NCBI GenBank assembly: GCA_018398765.1
Contig: JAHBMJ010000731.1
Location: 25,001 to 80,690 of the forward strand
Length of the DNA: 55,690 bases
Direction: 5' to 3'
Source of the DNA: Chromera velia
Taxonomy: Eukaryota; Sar; Chromeraceae
Made by a program: the position numbers and the translations under genes. The notes beneath the pieces are model-generated. The model was not told where the DNA came from, searched no databases, and saw nothing but the letters and a program-made list of their open reading frames with translations. Shown here one piece after another: positions 1 to 10,447 of this stretch (within the stretch, counting starts at the first letter, position 1; each line of letters opens with the position of its first letter).

Positions 1-43
1 TTTAGTGAGAGACGGCAGAAATCGAAGAGGTATATATGTAAGC

Positions 44-2062
44 ATGGGAGGTGGAGTACAAGGGAGGCCATCAAGGTGCCGCCAGTTGGTGGAACTGTAC
101 GTAAATATTCGTGCCATTTTTTTTTCGTGTAGAAGAAATCCCCGAGGACGGGCAGGGGGAGGGCCAATTCGGGAGTCCACCAGCGATGCGCTGCTGAAGG
201 GTGTCTCGTCCCTTGTTGCAAGTCTTTTGATTATGGTCCCATTTTTGCTGTACGTTGCCCTTGCCAGATCCAAACTGCCGGCAGACTTTCAGGTTCTCTC
301 CAGGGACGAACTGGAATGGTTTGCATCTCTGTGTGGGTACCCCGATCTTGTGCAGACGTGCAACATGAGCGCGTTCACACAAACGTTGAACTGTATCGGA
401 CAGGCGCTTTGGCCTGGCTCTGAAACCATGCCGGAGAACCCCGAAAGACTGATGTTTGCCCTGAAGCCTTACATCCTTGCTGACATTGCCGAGCCCCTCT
501 CCCCCTCCGCCTCCCCAGACACCCCACAGGACGCAGGAACAAGGACAGGAAAGGAAACAGTGTCAGCAGATCCGTGGGGAGGGGCGGACGGGAGGGTCCT
601 CACCCCCCCCCCCGTTTCGATCGATTGTGCATCCCCGAAATTCTCCCGAGTGCTTGACGGCTCCCCCCTTTCTTCCGTCTCCCTCCCTCCCCGTCTGATT
701 GTCGACTTCATCATGTTTGGCTGGGACGTGCACCTCCTCGAGGTCCGTCTCCTTGAGCTCTTCGATGTGGTGGACCTCTTCTTCATCCAGGAGGCACCTG
801 AAGCCTCACAAGGGTGGATGAAACCGCTATTGCTCGTGTCCCTGTTCAGGCAGGAGAGATTCAAAAGGTTTCGCTCGAAAGTGATCCTGAACATCCCAGA
901 AGAGACGGATAGGCGAGTAACGAGACGGCAGAGACAGATGCTGTTCCGAGTGGGTTTCTGGAAACGGCAGGGAGACAACTCCTATGTCATAGAGAAGGAG
1001 TGGAGAAGCGAGATCGTGAATACGTTTCGGTCCCTTCTATACACTCCTGAGGGGCGACTGAGCGATCCGATGCCTCTCGCTGTCCAGGTGCAAGAAATGA
1101 CAAGCACCCCCCCCCCTTTCGTTCGAGCATCTGCGGCTGCATTGAGTGGCATAAAATGTTTCACGGGCTCATCTCTTCAACTGACAGAGAGGCACGAGTG
1201 TGTGGGCCTTCCTGTCCTTGAACAGATACGTGAGAGAATGAAAAAGTTCCGGAAAGGGCAAGTGGAGGGGATGGGAGTAGGAACAGGAAGGGAATCGGAG
1301 AAGCACACAGGAATGAATGGAAAAGCCGACGAGGTCCTGGGGATCGCCTCAGACGCGGATGAAATCCCGAAGCGTGAGGCCGTTGCCCATGTCCGAAATT
1401 GCCTTTTCCGCCCGCCCCCCCTTCCTGGCACCATAGGTCGTGAAGGATCTTGGTTTCCCTTTCCTCTTTTGTTTCCTGCTGTGCTGCAGAAAGTCAATTT
1501 TGATTGGTTTTTCAGAAGGAATCAGATGATGGAAGAAGCACCAGGGTTCGAAGAATACCCCCAAGTCCGTGAATTTCTTTGGAGAATGGGCCCGTTTGTT
1601 TCTCCCATGGCTTTCTTCTTCTCGCACCGGTCGATTCTCCGCTACGAAACCGGAAGGTTTCTCAAACACACAGGCAACCACGTCGGTCTAGGAGCGGGGA
1701 CCCACCTATCATCCCAGTCAGAGCCCGCTTCAACAATCATGAAAGCCGCTTGCGCAGCGGACGAAAGCTACGACGGTGCGCTCAGCCGAAAACTGATTAG
1801 AATGAGCGGGGAGGGTAGTCTGACCGCCAGTGATGCGGTTGCGGAGTTAACGTGGGAGTGCCGTCATAAGAGCGAGCTCGTCCACAAAGTTCAGCTCGAC
1901 CCTCTTTTGCAGCGCCTCTTCCCTCCTACGGTTCCTTGGGCTGTTTTGACGAGTCCCCGGCGTTTTTGCTTCCAAAGTGGGGGGTCTGGTTTGAGTGACG
2001 AAGCAGAATTTCTTGGGCCGCTGGCAAGAACAAAAGACCCACATCTCCTCGATGAATGCTAG
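44..2062 (+). CDS. GT17-family glycosyltransferase (MGAT3-like), 5' end uncertain
   Basis: Probable Golgi glycosyltransferase of family GT17, whose animal member is beta-1,4-mannosyl-glycoprotein 4-beta-N-acetylglucosaminyltransferase (adds bisecting GlcNAc to N-glycans); the acceptor here is unknown. Counting residues from base 5, a hydrophobic segment at about 66-87 fits a type II membrane anchor. The GT17 opening motif is at about 231-265 (VDFIMFGWDVHLLEVRLLEL, then a VVDLFFIQEA core), and the acidic motif SDADEIP at about 449-455 is the likely metal/nucleotide-sugar site. A downstream LLFPAVLQKVNFDWFF segment also resembles the family. Between these lie S/P/G-rich insertions, so the protein is longer than animal MGAT3. 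The frame is open to the window edge. The first ATG is at 44, but a T-run followed by AG at 131-132 could be a splice acceptor, so the coding exon may begin at 133 with earlier exons outside the window. It ends at TAG 2060-2062. The family call is good; the exact activity is inference. Confidence 0.72.
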   Translation: MGGGVQGRPSRCRQLVELYVNIRAIFFSCRRNPRGRAGGGPIRESTSDALLKGVSSLVASLLIMVPFLLYVALARSKLPADFQVLSRDELEWFASLCGYPDLVQTCNMSAFTQTLNCIGQALWPGSETMPENPERLMFALKPYILADIAEPLSPSASPDTPQDAGTRTGKETVSADPWGGADGRVLTPPPVSIDCASPKFSRVLDGSPLSSVSLPPRLIVDFIMFGWDVHLLEVRLLELFDVVDLFFIQEAPEASQGWMKPLLLVSLFRQERFKRFRSKVILNIPEETDRRVTRRQRQMLFRVGFWKRQGDNSYVIEKEWRSEIVNTFRSLLYTPEGRLSDPMPLAVQVQEMTSTPPPFVRASAAALSGIKCFTGSSLQLTERHECVGLPVLEQIRERMKKFRKGQVEGMGVGTGRESEKHTGMNGKADEVLGIASDADEIPKREAVAHVRNCLFRPPPLPGTIGREGSWFPFPLLFPAVLQKVNFDWFFRRNQMMEEAPGFEEYPQVREFLWRMGPFVSPMAFFFSHRSILRYETGRFLKHTGNHVGLGAGTHLSSQSEPASTIMKAACAADESYDGALSRKLIRMSGEGSLTASDAVAELTWECRHKSELVHKVQLDPLLQRLFPPTVPWAVLTSPRRFCFQSGGSGLSDEAEFLGPLARTKDPHLLDEC

Positions 2063-2069
2063 ACTGCAC

Positions 2070-2960
2070 AAGAGTTTGCTTATTCATGTATACAAGTGTA
2101 TACGTTTATATTCGTTTATGTATTACTGCTAGAAGTGTAGCATGCACAGAGACTGCCCTTCGCCATTATAGATTATGATAGCCACGGAAGCTCTAACGGA
2201 AGCTAGGCTACTAACTAGGCTACCGGTCCAGATTTAGTCATATTAATACGACATTGCTTGATTGATTAATTAATTAGTTCCGCAGTACGTCTCTTCCGTA
2301 CTAGGTGGCAGGTGCCTTCCCGTTACATGTGTTCACTATGAATAATACTTACTAGAATAGTTAATACTAAAGTTCAACTGTTCAAGTTAATACTAAGTTA
2401 GATAGTAAGCCTGAGACGTGTAATAACGTGTAATAATATGTCGCCAGACTTAGCGCCAGACCTATAGCGCCAGCGTTACAGAATATGTGACTCAGGTAAA
2501 GTTCAAACATTCTAGTAGACAATGCTAGACATTGACTTACTACTACGCTACTAAGTTAAACTTGTAATTGGACTTCTAACTAGCTTTTCATCATGATAAC
2601 GCCCCGCCCTGCTAGCTCTGGCGACAGATAGACATAGCGGGAAGGCCCTAGGGCGGAACATATCAATCAATCAATCAAAAAAAGATCAATTACTTTTTAA
2701 AAGTCTTTTTATTATACAAAAAAAAACGTACATATTAGTACATATTACTCACGTTTTGTTAATTTATGTCTTTTTTTTTTTTTGATAAATCGATCTTCTT
2801 TTGAAGAAACTAAACACAGTTTTTTTTGTTTGTTTACAATTTCCGCTTATGGCAGCCCTTTGAGACCAGACGGTTGCATGGACACACTTTCAGGTATCCT
2901 CTAGGGTATCCTTTATGACGATTATGTTCAGATACACGTAAGAGCGTAATTCAATCAATA
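2070..2960. repeat. AT-rich island 1, candidate dispersed mobile-element remnant
   Basis: About 0.9 kb of strikingly AT-rich sequence between the convergent GT17 and dehydratase genes, unlike the GC-balanced flanks. It contains short TTGA/TTAA repeats (2259-2276), the motif GACATAGCGGGAAGGC at 2631-2646, an ATCA-type tetranucleotide run just after it (2661-2678), and T-runs to 2830. No ORF is supportable. The same 16 bases occur in the island at 52.8 kb, and a diverged version in the island at 38.2 kb. A conserved core followed by a short tandem-repeat tail is reminiscent of a non-LTR or SINE 3' end, but this is inference. Confidence 0.5.
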
Positions 2961-3375
2961 ACGCTAGGACAGTCAATTCCCGGCTGCTAGGTTCTGACTG
3001 CACGGGGATGTCACGCAGGCTTCGATGACGACGGTTCCCACAATCAGAAAGGATAACACGCGACGGAGGACAACCAATTCGTGTACCACAACCACCCTTG
3101 GTCTCCGACGCGATCGCACGCAGACGGAGAAAGTGCCAACGATGCATGACGCAACGGCTCTGTCGGAAGCACACGAAAGACTGTGGCGGAAATCATCGAT
3201 CTGAGAAATGTATTTCTGTACAGATCTCGAAAGCCAAGCCTGTTTCGTTTGTGATGTTGAAATGTTAAAAGCGAGTACAAGCAAATGCATCACTGCATCA
3301 AAAGATCGACGCAGCTCTGAAAAAAGTCTTCCCCCCCCCTTCTCTTTTTCCAGGTCATCCAGTGGCACCGAACTC
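2961..3375. other. Intergenic 3' flank of the dehydratase gene
   Basis: About 400 bases between AT-rich island 1 and the stop codon of the minus-strand dehydratase. It is of normal base composition. Short reading frames on both strands show no recognisable domain. It presumably holds the 3' untranslated region of the dehydratase; I see no distinctive signal. Confidence 0.4.
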
Positions 3376-6300
3376 TTATTCGTCTGTCACACAGCCCTCG
3401 GAGGCACTTTTCACGTTCTTGATGTACTTGAACAGAGTGCCCTTCTTTGCCTGCATTCACAGCAGATAGACACAGCATTCACAGCAGGTTTCGATATGCA
3501 TTTTGTTTTCTTCCTTCCATTCAATAAACGTTCGATCGATCGATCGATCGATCGATCGATCTGCAGGATCGGAACCCGACCCATGCAACCACCAGATAGA
3601 TCCATTAAGCCCATTCGGGATCCCCCAGGCACATGAGAAAACAGTCTCTGATGGCTGTAAATGAAGCAAGACGAGTACGGACGCTCCTTCAACCAAACAC
3701 CACACAGACCGGCAGCAGAAAAGAAGTTGCTTTTCCTCCCTGCGCGACTTTATTTTCTTCACGCAACTACAAAGCCACTCGCCGACAGCATCAATCACGT
3801 GTCCACTCACTCACTCATTCCTCACTCACTAACTTACTCACTCACTGACCGACCGACCTTGTAGGGCGGCATCGTCCACGTCTCCTTTCGTCTTGCCATT
3901 TCTTCGGGAGAGACGTCAACCTGCACTAGTGGAGTGGAGGGGAGTGGAGAGAAGGCAGCCAGCTACCAGAGAAGCAAAACGTGCAGGGACAAACAAACAG
4001 TCTGAAAGAGATGCCTGCAGGATGCAAGTACAAGGGAATGCATGTCGAGAATGGTGAAGGCAGACAGACTGACAAACTGACTGAATGTTTTTTTTCTTTC
4101 CCTTCCTCCTACAGGCAGAGAGACCCCTTTTTTCTTTCTTTCCCTCTTTCAGACAGACTAACAGACAGACCGCATGTCTCTTTTTTTCCCTCTGTCAGAT
4201 ACAGGCAGACAAACCGACAAGACCAACAAATACAGAGGTAGGACATGCCAAATGAATCCTTGCATGAGGCGGAATTTAAAAAGAGGGACAGGGAAGGAAA
4301 TCGATCTACTGAAGAAAGGAAAATTAGCTCGCTTTGATCACACCTCCGTCATCTCTCTCTCCTTTCCCACATTCTTTTTTAGCATGCATTGACGTTACAC
4401 CCCTGTATTCGTTCATGCATCACACCCATATGCGTCCCTCTAGCTGTCTGCATGCCCTGGGCACTTGTGTCTGACCTCAATCTGCAGGCTGCTTGCATCG
4501 ATCGTCACCTTGTCGCCGTCCCTTACGAGTGCGAGCGGCCCCCCCTCCTGGGCCTCTGGGCAGATGTGCCCGATAATGAACCTGTCGGGTGGACGGCCGG
4601 AGGAGTTGGTTGATCAAGGAAGAGGTCGACATGCAGGGACTCATTGGAGAACAGAGAGAGGCAGAGAAAGAGGGGGGGGGGGAATTGGGTGTTGAGGGGG
4701 GAGAAAAAGAAAGCATTTCAGGGACTCGGAGAGAAAAAGCGAATCTGTGGGAATCCGCACAGGAGCATCTGAGCAAAAGTCAGAGGTCCCTGCCTTTCGA
4801 CGGGTTTTCAGAATTTGGGTCTCAAAGCGGAAAAAAGGAAGAAAACACGAAGGAAAGAGAGCGAGAGAGACTGAGTGTGAAGGTGAATTTGGGGGTTGGA
4901 TATAAAGAGAAAACGGCATGCAGACCCAGTGGAAATGGAGGGCATATGCAAGGTGTGGGTGGGAGCTAGGGAGACGTCCAGAGAGTTTAATTGCAATGAG
5001 TCACGCTCACATACCATCGTTCAGACCAATGGTAGGGCAGAGAGCGATAGGGCAGGTAGACAGAAGCATGCGTGAGCAAACAGAGAAAAGGTGGATGGAA
5101 ACCAATCTTGAAAGAAGTGAGGCTTTCCTTCCCCATTCCTGCTTTCATTCATGCGTGGATTCATCAGAGCAAATTGCATGACTGAAAGTTTGGCCCACTG
5201 ACTGCAGTGCTGACCGACCCATGAGACCCCCCAGAGAACCGGCCGTCAGTCAGGAGCGCCACGTCCTTTCCGAGCCCGGCACCCATAATCGCTGCAAGTA
5301 CACTCAGGCGCATGGATCCATCCCACCGTCCAGTCGCTCATTCGTTCGTTGAACAAGCGTGCAAGGGCAAAACACGAGAAAGAAGAAACACATGGACACG
5401 GGGAAAGAATGCGGCCTCCCTCCACCACATTCGCAGATGGATGGATAGAGAGCACTCAGAGAAGTAGATGGAAAAATATCGGCAGAGTGAGGAAAGTGCG
5501 TATGCAATCGACGAAAATCATACAAAGGGCGGTCAACAGAAAAAGAAAAGAAGCAGCGAGAGAAAATGAAGATGAAGAAGAAAAAGATGAAGAAAAGAAG
5601 ACAGAGAGTTGTGTGATACAGGCTGACCCTCCTACCCGCCCGCCCACCTGATGTAGGAGTCAGCATTTCGGGCATTCCAGGGCCCCCCTTTGGTCCCTCA
5701 TACCGAATGATGATCACGTCTCCCTGCAAACAGTCAAACAGGCAGCCAGGCAAGCCGGCAGGAAGGTAAAGCAGACTCAAGAGGGTAACTCTGTGCCAAA
5801 GAGTGTCAGCGAAATTGCACATCTTCATTTCCAAAAAAAAAGTTTGGTCGGATCTTGCAAGCCCTCCTGTTCGACTGTATGCTGGCAGAATTCACTTCCC
5901 TCTTAACCAACAACCGGAATTAAGGGAGGAAAAGACAAGGCAACGAAGAAGAGAAGATGGAGAAGAGGCGCTCGATATCTCAGAAGCAAGGGGCAGCTAC
6001 ACACAGGAACAAACGCTCTTCTGCAATGTGTCGGACGTCCGTCTGCCAGTCTTTCGGTCTTTCTTTCAATCACCCCCTCCCTGCCCCCGCTTCTGCGTGC
6101 ATGCATGTAGCAACAGGTGCCTCGGTGTGCGGAATCAGGTACTGAGCTGCCAAGCACAATGCCTGCCTGAAAGTTGAGCGACACAACTGCTTCCGACTAC
6201 ACTTTCATACAAGCAGGCGCGCATGCATGCAGGTACCTTCTGGATCTTGCCTTCCTCCAGGGCCTTGAGCATGGCCTCCTCCTGATCGAACACACGGGCG

Positions 6301-9300
6301 GGACCTGCAGTTCATTTCATCGAAGGGGGGCAGGAAGGAAGGAAGAAAGGCAGAACCAGGGAGAGGAACAGAGACCGTCGAGGCAGAAGAATTCAATGAA
6401 TGAAGCGGCCCCCCTCAGAGGGAGGGAGGGAGGGAGGGAGGAGGAGACGGAAGTCACGGGACCAGATCAAGGCAGAAGAGGACAAGAGGGGAAAAAGGAA
6501 AGAGCCAGGAGAGGAGGCGGGAAGAAAGACTTTAATTCTTTCACGACAAGTGGCTCAAAGGGAGGCGCTCTACCGCCTCTACCGACAAAAAAAAGATCGG
6601 AGACTCAGGACCGAAATGAAATGCATGAGGGACAAAGACGGCAAAAGCATAGGGCGGAGGCAGGAAAATAATGTGGCTGGGAAAGGGAACGGTTTCAGCA
6701 GAAAAAGGCGGAGCATGAGACGTTTTCATGCTCATCATCATTTCATTCGTTGTTGTGACAAGAACCAAAGGAAAACATCTTTTCTTTTCGTGGCCTTCCC
6801 TTCTGGTGGTACACTGAGAGGGTAGGAATAAGCAGGTTCACTTTCCCCCCTTGAGAATCCGTTTGCGTCATTTGCCTCAGCTTCACTTTCATCTGCACTC
6901 GTGTCGCGCACTGACCTTCAAATCTGCTGCCCTCCTTGCCGGTGATTTTCGCGACCGATCCTTCAGGCGCCAGGTTGCCTCTGAGGATTTTGATGTGTCC
7001 CTTCTCTTGCAGAGGTGCGGAAACCGGACGAATGATGTCTTGTGCTTTGAAGTCCAACGGTTTCACCTCAGGGCTCTTCAGGTTCTCCTCCAGGGTCTTC
7101 CCCGTGCAGGTAAGGCAGTCTCCATGGAGGAAACCCTCGTCTAGAAGGTAACGGAGAACTGAGGGAGTGCCGCCAATGCTGCGATCGAGGGGCAGGGGAG
7201 GGAGAGGAGGTTGCGCCGGAGGTTGCATGCATGGAAATTGAAGTGATTAAAGTGACTGAGCGAAAACAGCTCACTGACGACTGACGGCAAGACAGCGCGG
7301 AGCATGAGATTGTCTTTTCAGCGTGCCGAGAAAAGAGTACGATGGAGGAGACGACATCGGTCATGACAGTGTGTAACAGACTGAAAGACTTCCTTCTGCA
7401 TGAAGAGTGAGAGGGTTCGAGGCTGAAGGCGAGAGAGATGTGGAATAAGCTTCGAGGTGGGTATGAAGAGGGAGCTTCCTACTGACTTGTGCACGTCCTC
7501 CATGACGTATTTGCCTGAAGGCTTCAAGTCTGCAAGCAGGGGTGTCTTGTCGTTGATTCGAGTGAAGTCGTCAAGTTGGAGGTCCACGTCGATGGCCCGA
7601 GCCATGGCAATCAAGTGGAGGACCGCATTGGTGGAGCCGCCCAGGGCAACCACGCACGTGATCGCATTCTCAAAAGCCTGCAGACAGACGAAGAAGAGCA
7701 GAGCATCAATGAATGCGTTTGCTTCCAGTACAGACAGACTGGTCTCAAAGAGTCTCTGACAGGCATGCACGTTGAATGAACTTCATGCGGCGAGACTGTG
7801 CCACAGAGCTTGGCCAATCATCCGTAGCACAGCCGATGTAGCTCAGTGGGAGAGCGTCTGAGTGAACTTCAGAGGGCTCGCGTTCGATTCGCGGCGTTGG
7901 CACTTTTCATCTCTCAAACTGTCTCTTTCCGTCTCTTCATGCAGAGCGTCCTCACCCTAGCTGAGCTTCAGTGCATGAATCGTCAACCAGCTGTCGGAGC
8001 CCGGCGACGTGGAAGCGCCCCTCCCTGTAGCTTGCGTTGACTTCATAGTGTAGTGGTTATCACGTCAGTCTTACACACTGAAGGTCGTGGGTTCAAACCC
8101 CACTGAAGTCACTTTTCCCGTCATCCATTCAGTCTGTATCTCACTAACGACATATCTCACTAAATTTTTCGCGTCCGCCTGCCTTCCGCGGGGAAACTTT
8201 TTTTGTATCTCACTCATCTTTGACACGCGATGCATTGGGGAGCGTGCACACGATTAAGGGAAGGAAAGGAGGGAGGACAGGCGAGAGGGGGGGCGGAAAA
8301 GGGGGCGAGGAGGTGAGGGAAGGGAAGTTAAGAACGGCGGTACACGAGAGAGAAGTGGGGGGGGGCAGATGGCCCCGAGAGAGGGGGGGGGATTAGATGA
8401 GGAGCATTGAAGGGATGAAGGGAGTACCAGAAAATGGAGGAAAAGAGGGAATTAAGGAGAAGATAGGCGAGAGGAGGAGAAAGCCGGAAAGACAAAGAAT
8501 TCTCTCATTCGAAAAAGGACGCAATCGCATAAAGGGGTAGAAAAGGCAGTCAGAGAAAGAAGTGAAAAGGAAAGGAGGGGGGGAAAAGGGTGCAAAGAGG
8601 CAAATAAACAAAAGGGAACGATAATTGTAGGCTTTTTTCTTTCCTCATACGTTCTTTCTTCGCCTTTTCACATTCTTTTTGCTCACCTTTTTGGTCATAA
8701 TATCCGATGGGCGGATATTCTTCTCCAGCAGCAGCTTGACGGCCTTTCCAACGCGGTCGCACTCCTTGACTTTATCGGCTGACACCGCAGGGTTGCTTGA
8801 CGAGAAGGGCAGGGACATGCCGAGTGCCTCGATGGCTGACGCCATTGTGTTGGCTGTGTACATGCCACCACACGCCCCAGGGCCCGGGCATGCATTGCAC
8901 ACGATGTCCCGACGTTCTGCATCGTCGATCGTTCCTGCGATGTACTGCATCCATCCATCCATCCATTCATCCAGTCATCCATTAAAAAAAAACAATCAAA
9001 CATCGATGCAGAAAGCAGTCACGCAGGCAGAGTTACGGAGAATGCTGAGAACCAACCAACGCACAGAAGTCCACTTCAACTCTTCCCGCAGATCCAACAT
9101 GATATCCTTCCGCATTTAGAAGATATTCGCACAAACACACCAACTCAGAAGCAGCGGTTGAAGGGAAGGAGGCACAGACAGACAGGGAGAGAGAGAGGGA
9201 GAGGGCGTTCACGCGACAGTTCAGAAATCGAACAGGAGAAGGAAGCAATCCATGCTGTCTTTCAGTGAGAGGAGAATTCAAACACGCCGCGCGGAAAGAG

Positions 9301-9939
9301 CCAAGAACTCGAACTTTCAAGACAGTTGCAAAGAGACATTCAAAGGAGCCAGTCAGCAGAACAGAGTCCGACCTGTCCGTACGACTGGAAGGCAGAGACG
9401 ATATCGAGGACCTCCCCCTTGGAGGACTTTCCCGGTTGGATCGTTCCGCCGTACACCATCAGAGAGGGTCTGTTCAGACGTGCCATGGCCATGATCGTTC
9501 CCGGCATATTCTTGTCACATCCCGGAATGGACACGTTCGCATCGTACCACTGTGCGGACATCTGCCAGAGAGAGAAAATATCGTCCACAGATGAAATGCA
9601 GGGAAAGGAAAGGAAAAGCGACGAGATGGGATGCCATGAGACCAGAACAGCGTCAGCAACGTGTGTGCACACTCTCACACATACCGAGGAACATACGAGC
9701 ACACATACATGCACAACTACGCATGGATGGATCGGGAATGAATTCTGCCATCAGAAAGAAAGAAAACAAGACGAACGGAAGATCGAGAGAGACAGAGGGA
9801 CCCACCACTGTCTCAATAGAGTCTGCAATCAGGTCTCGTGACTGGAGTGAGAAGGACATCCCGTCAGTTCCCATCGAAATCCCATCGGACACGCCGATCG
9901 TGTTGAACTGAAACCCCACAAGACCGTTTTGCTGGACCG

Positions 9940-9978
<39 letters not shown>

Positions 9979-10447
9979 GGAAGGGAAAGGGAGCTACAGG
10001 ATGACGTGAGCTTATAGCACACAAACACAAGGACAAGAAAAACGTATAATTGCGCCAACATGGCATGCTACAGGCCTGACGCTTCCTTGCTCTGCTGACC
10101 GACCTTCTTGATGGCCTGTCCGATGTTCAGCAGGTGCATGTTGCAAGGGTTTCCCTCATACCACACGGAGGCGATGCCAACCTGGGGCTTCTTCAGATCC
10201 TCGATGTCCAGTCCCGTGGCAATCAGCATGGCCTGCACGTGCATGGTCACACGAAGGAGGGAGGCGGTGTAACAGTATTGCAAGGAAGGAAGAAGTACCC
10301 AAGAGGAGACGGCGTCTCCTGGATGCAGACTAAGAAAGAAGGTTCAATGTCCCGCACCTGTGAGGCTCCTTGAGACGGAGGCTGAGTGATCTTCGAACTG
10401 TAAGCGTTTATGTTCATGACGGTCTTCATGATGCGAGAGACGCGCAT
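3376..10447 (-). CDS. ilvD: Dihydroxy-acid dehydratase (IlvD/Edd family), complete, 13 exons
   Basis: Dehydrates 2,3-dihydroxy-isovalerate and 2,3-dihydroxy-3-methylvalerate to the 2-keto acids, the third step of valine/isoleucine synthesis. Exons in coding order: 10358-10447, 10104-10232, 9806-9940, 9373-9561, 8687-8944, 7487-7677, 6916-7178, 6237-6304, 5648-5723, 5219-5291, 4476-4581, 3858-3920, 3376-3450. All junctions are GT-AG and the phases agree, giving 571 aa, the usual length. Fe-S cluster ligands are Cys60 (NPCN), Cys133 (GCDK) and Cys206 ([12 protein letters not shown]), spaced 73 and 73. The substrate loop VSDGISMG and the active-site MLTPTS are present. The start is the first ATG after an in-frame TAA; conserved sequence ([15 protein letters not shown]) begins only about 15 residues later, so no organelle-targeting peptide is visible unless an upstream exon was missed. 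Two tRNA genes lie antisense in the fifth intron (7678-8686). Identity is very secure. Confidence 0.96.
3532..3561. repeat. (ATCG)n microsatellite in the last dehydratase intron
   Basis: Seven consecutive GATC-type tetramers inside the 3451-3857 intron. The unit is self-complementary, so the tract is a perfect palindrome that could extrude as a hairpin. Confidence 0.95.
7832..7902 (+). tRNA. tRNA-Phe (GAA)
   Basis: A 71-base cloverleaf. The acceptor stem GCCGATG/CGTTGGC pairs with G-U wobbles, the D arm is GCTC-AGTGGGA-GAGC, the anticodon stem is TCTGA/TCAGA around loop GTGAACT with anticodon GAA, and the T arm has loop TTCGATT on a five-pair stem (TCGCG/CGCGG, one T-G). The discriminator is A. 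Box A (TAGCTCAGTGG) and box B (GTTCGATTC) are intact and TTTT follows at 7904, so it looks functional. Base 32 is G where a pyrimidine is usual. There is no tRNA intron. It lies antisense inside the fifth intron of the dehydratase gene, 136 bases before a second tRNA. Confidence 0.9.
7904..7907 (+). terminator. Pol III terminator of tRNA-Phe
   Basis: A TTTT run two bases after the tRNA body, the minimal RNA polymerase III stop signal. Confidence 0.7.
8039..8111 (+). tRNA. tRNA-Val (UAC)
   Basis: A 73-base cloverleaf. The acceptor stem GACTTCA/TGAAGTC is perfectly paired, and the D arm TAGTGTAGTGGTTATCAC closely resembles eukaryotic tRNA-Val. The anticodon stem is TCAGT/ACTGA with loop CTTACAC (anticodon TAC), and the T arm is GTGGG-TTCAAAC-CCCAC. 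The discriminator is A. Boxes A and B are canonical and TTTT follows at 8113-8116. It shares strand with tRNA-Phe and is antisense to the surrounding dehydratase intron. Confidence 0.95.
8113..8116 (+). terminator. Pol III terminator of tRNA-Val
   Basis: A TTTT run one base after the tRNA discriminator, then CCC; a minimal RNA polymerase III terminator. Confidence 0.7.
9944..9976. repeat. (CA)n microsatellite abutting a splice acceptor
   Basis: On the coding (minus) strand this is a (TG)n tract that runs directly into the acceptor TGCAG of dehydratase exon 3 (exon start 9940). It stands where a polypyrimidine tract would be expected. Confidence 0.95.
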
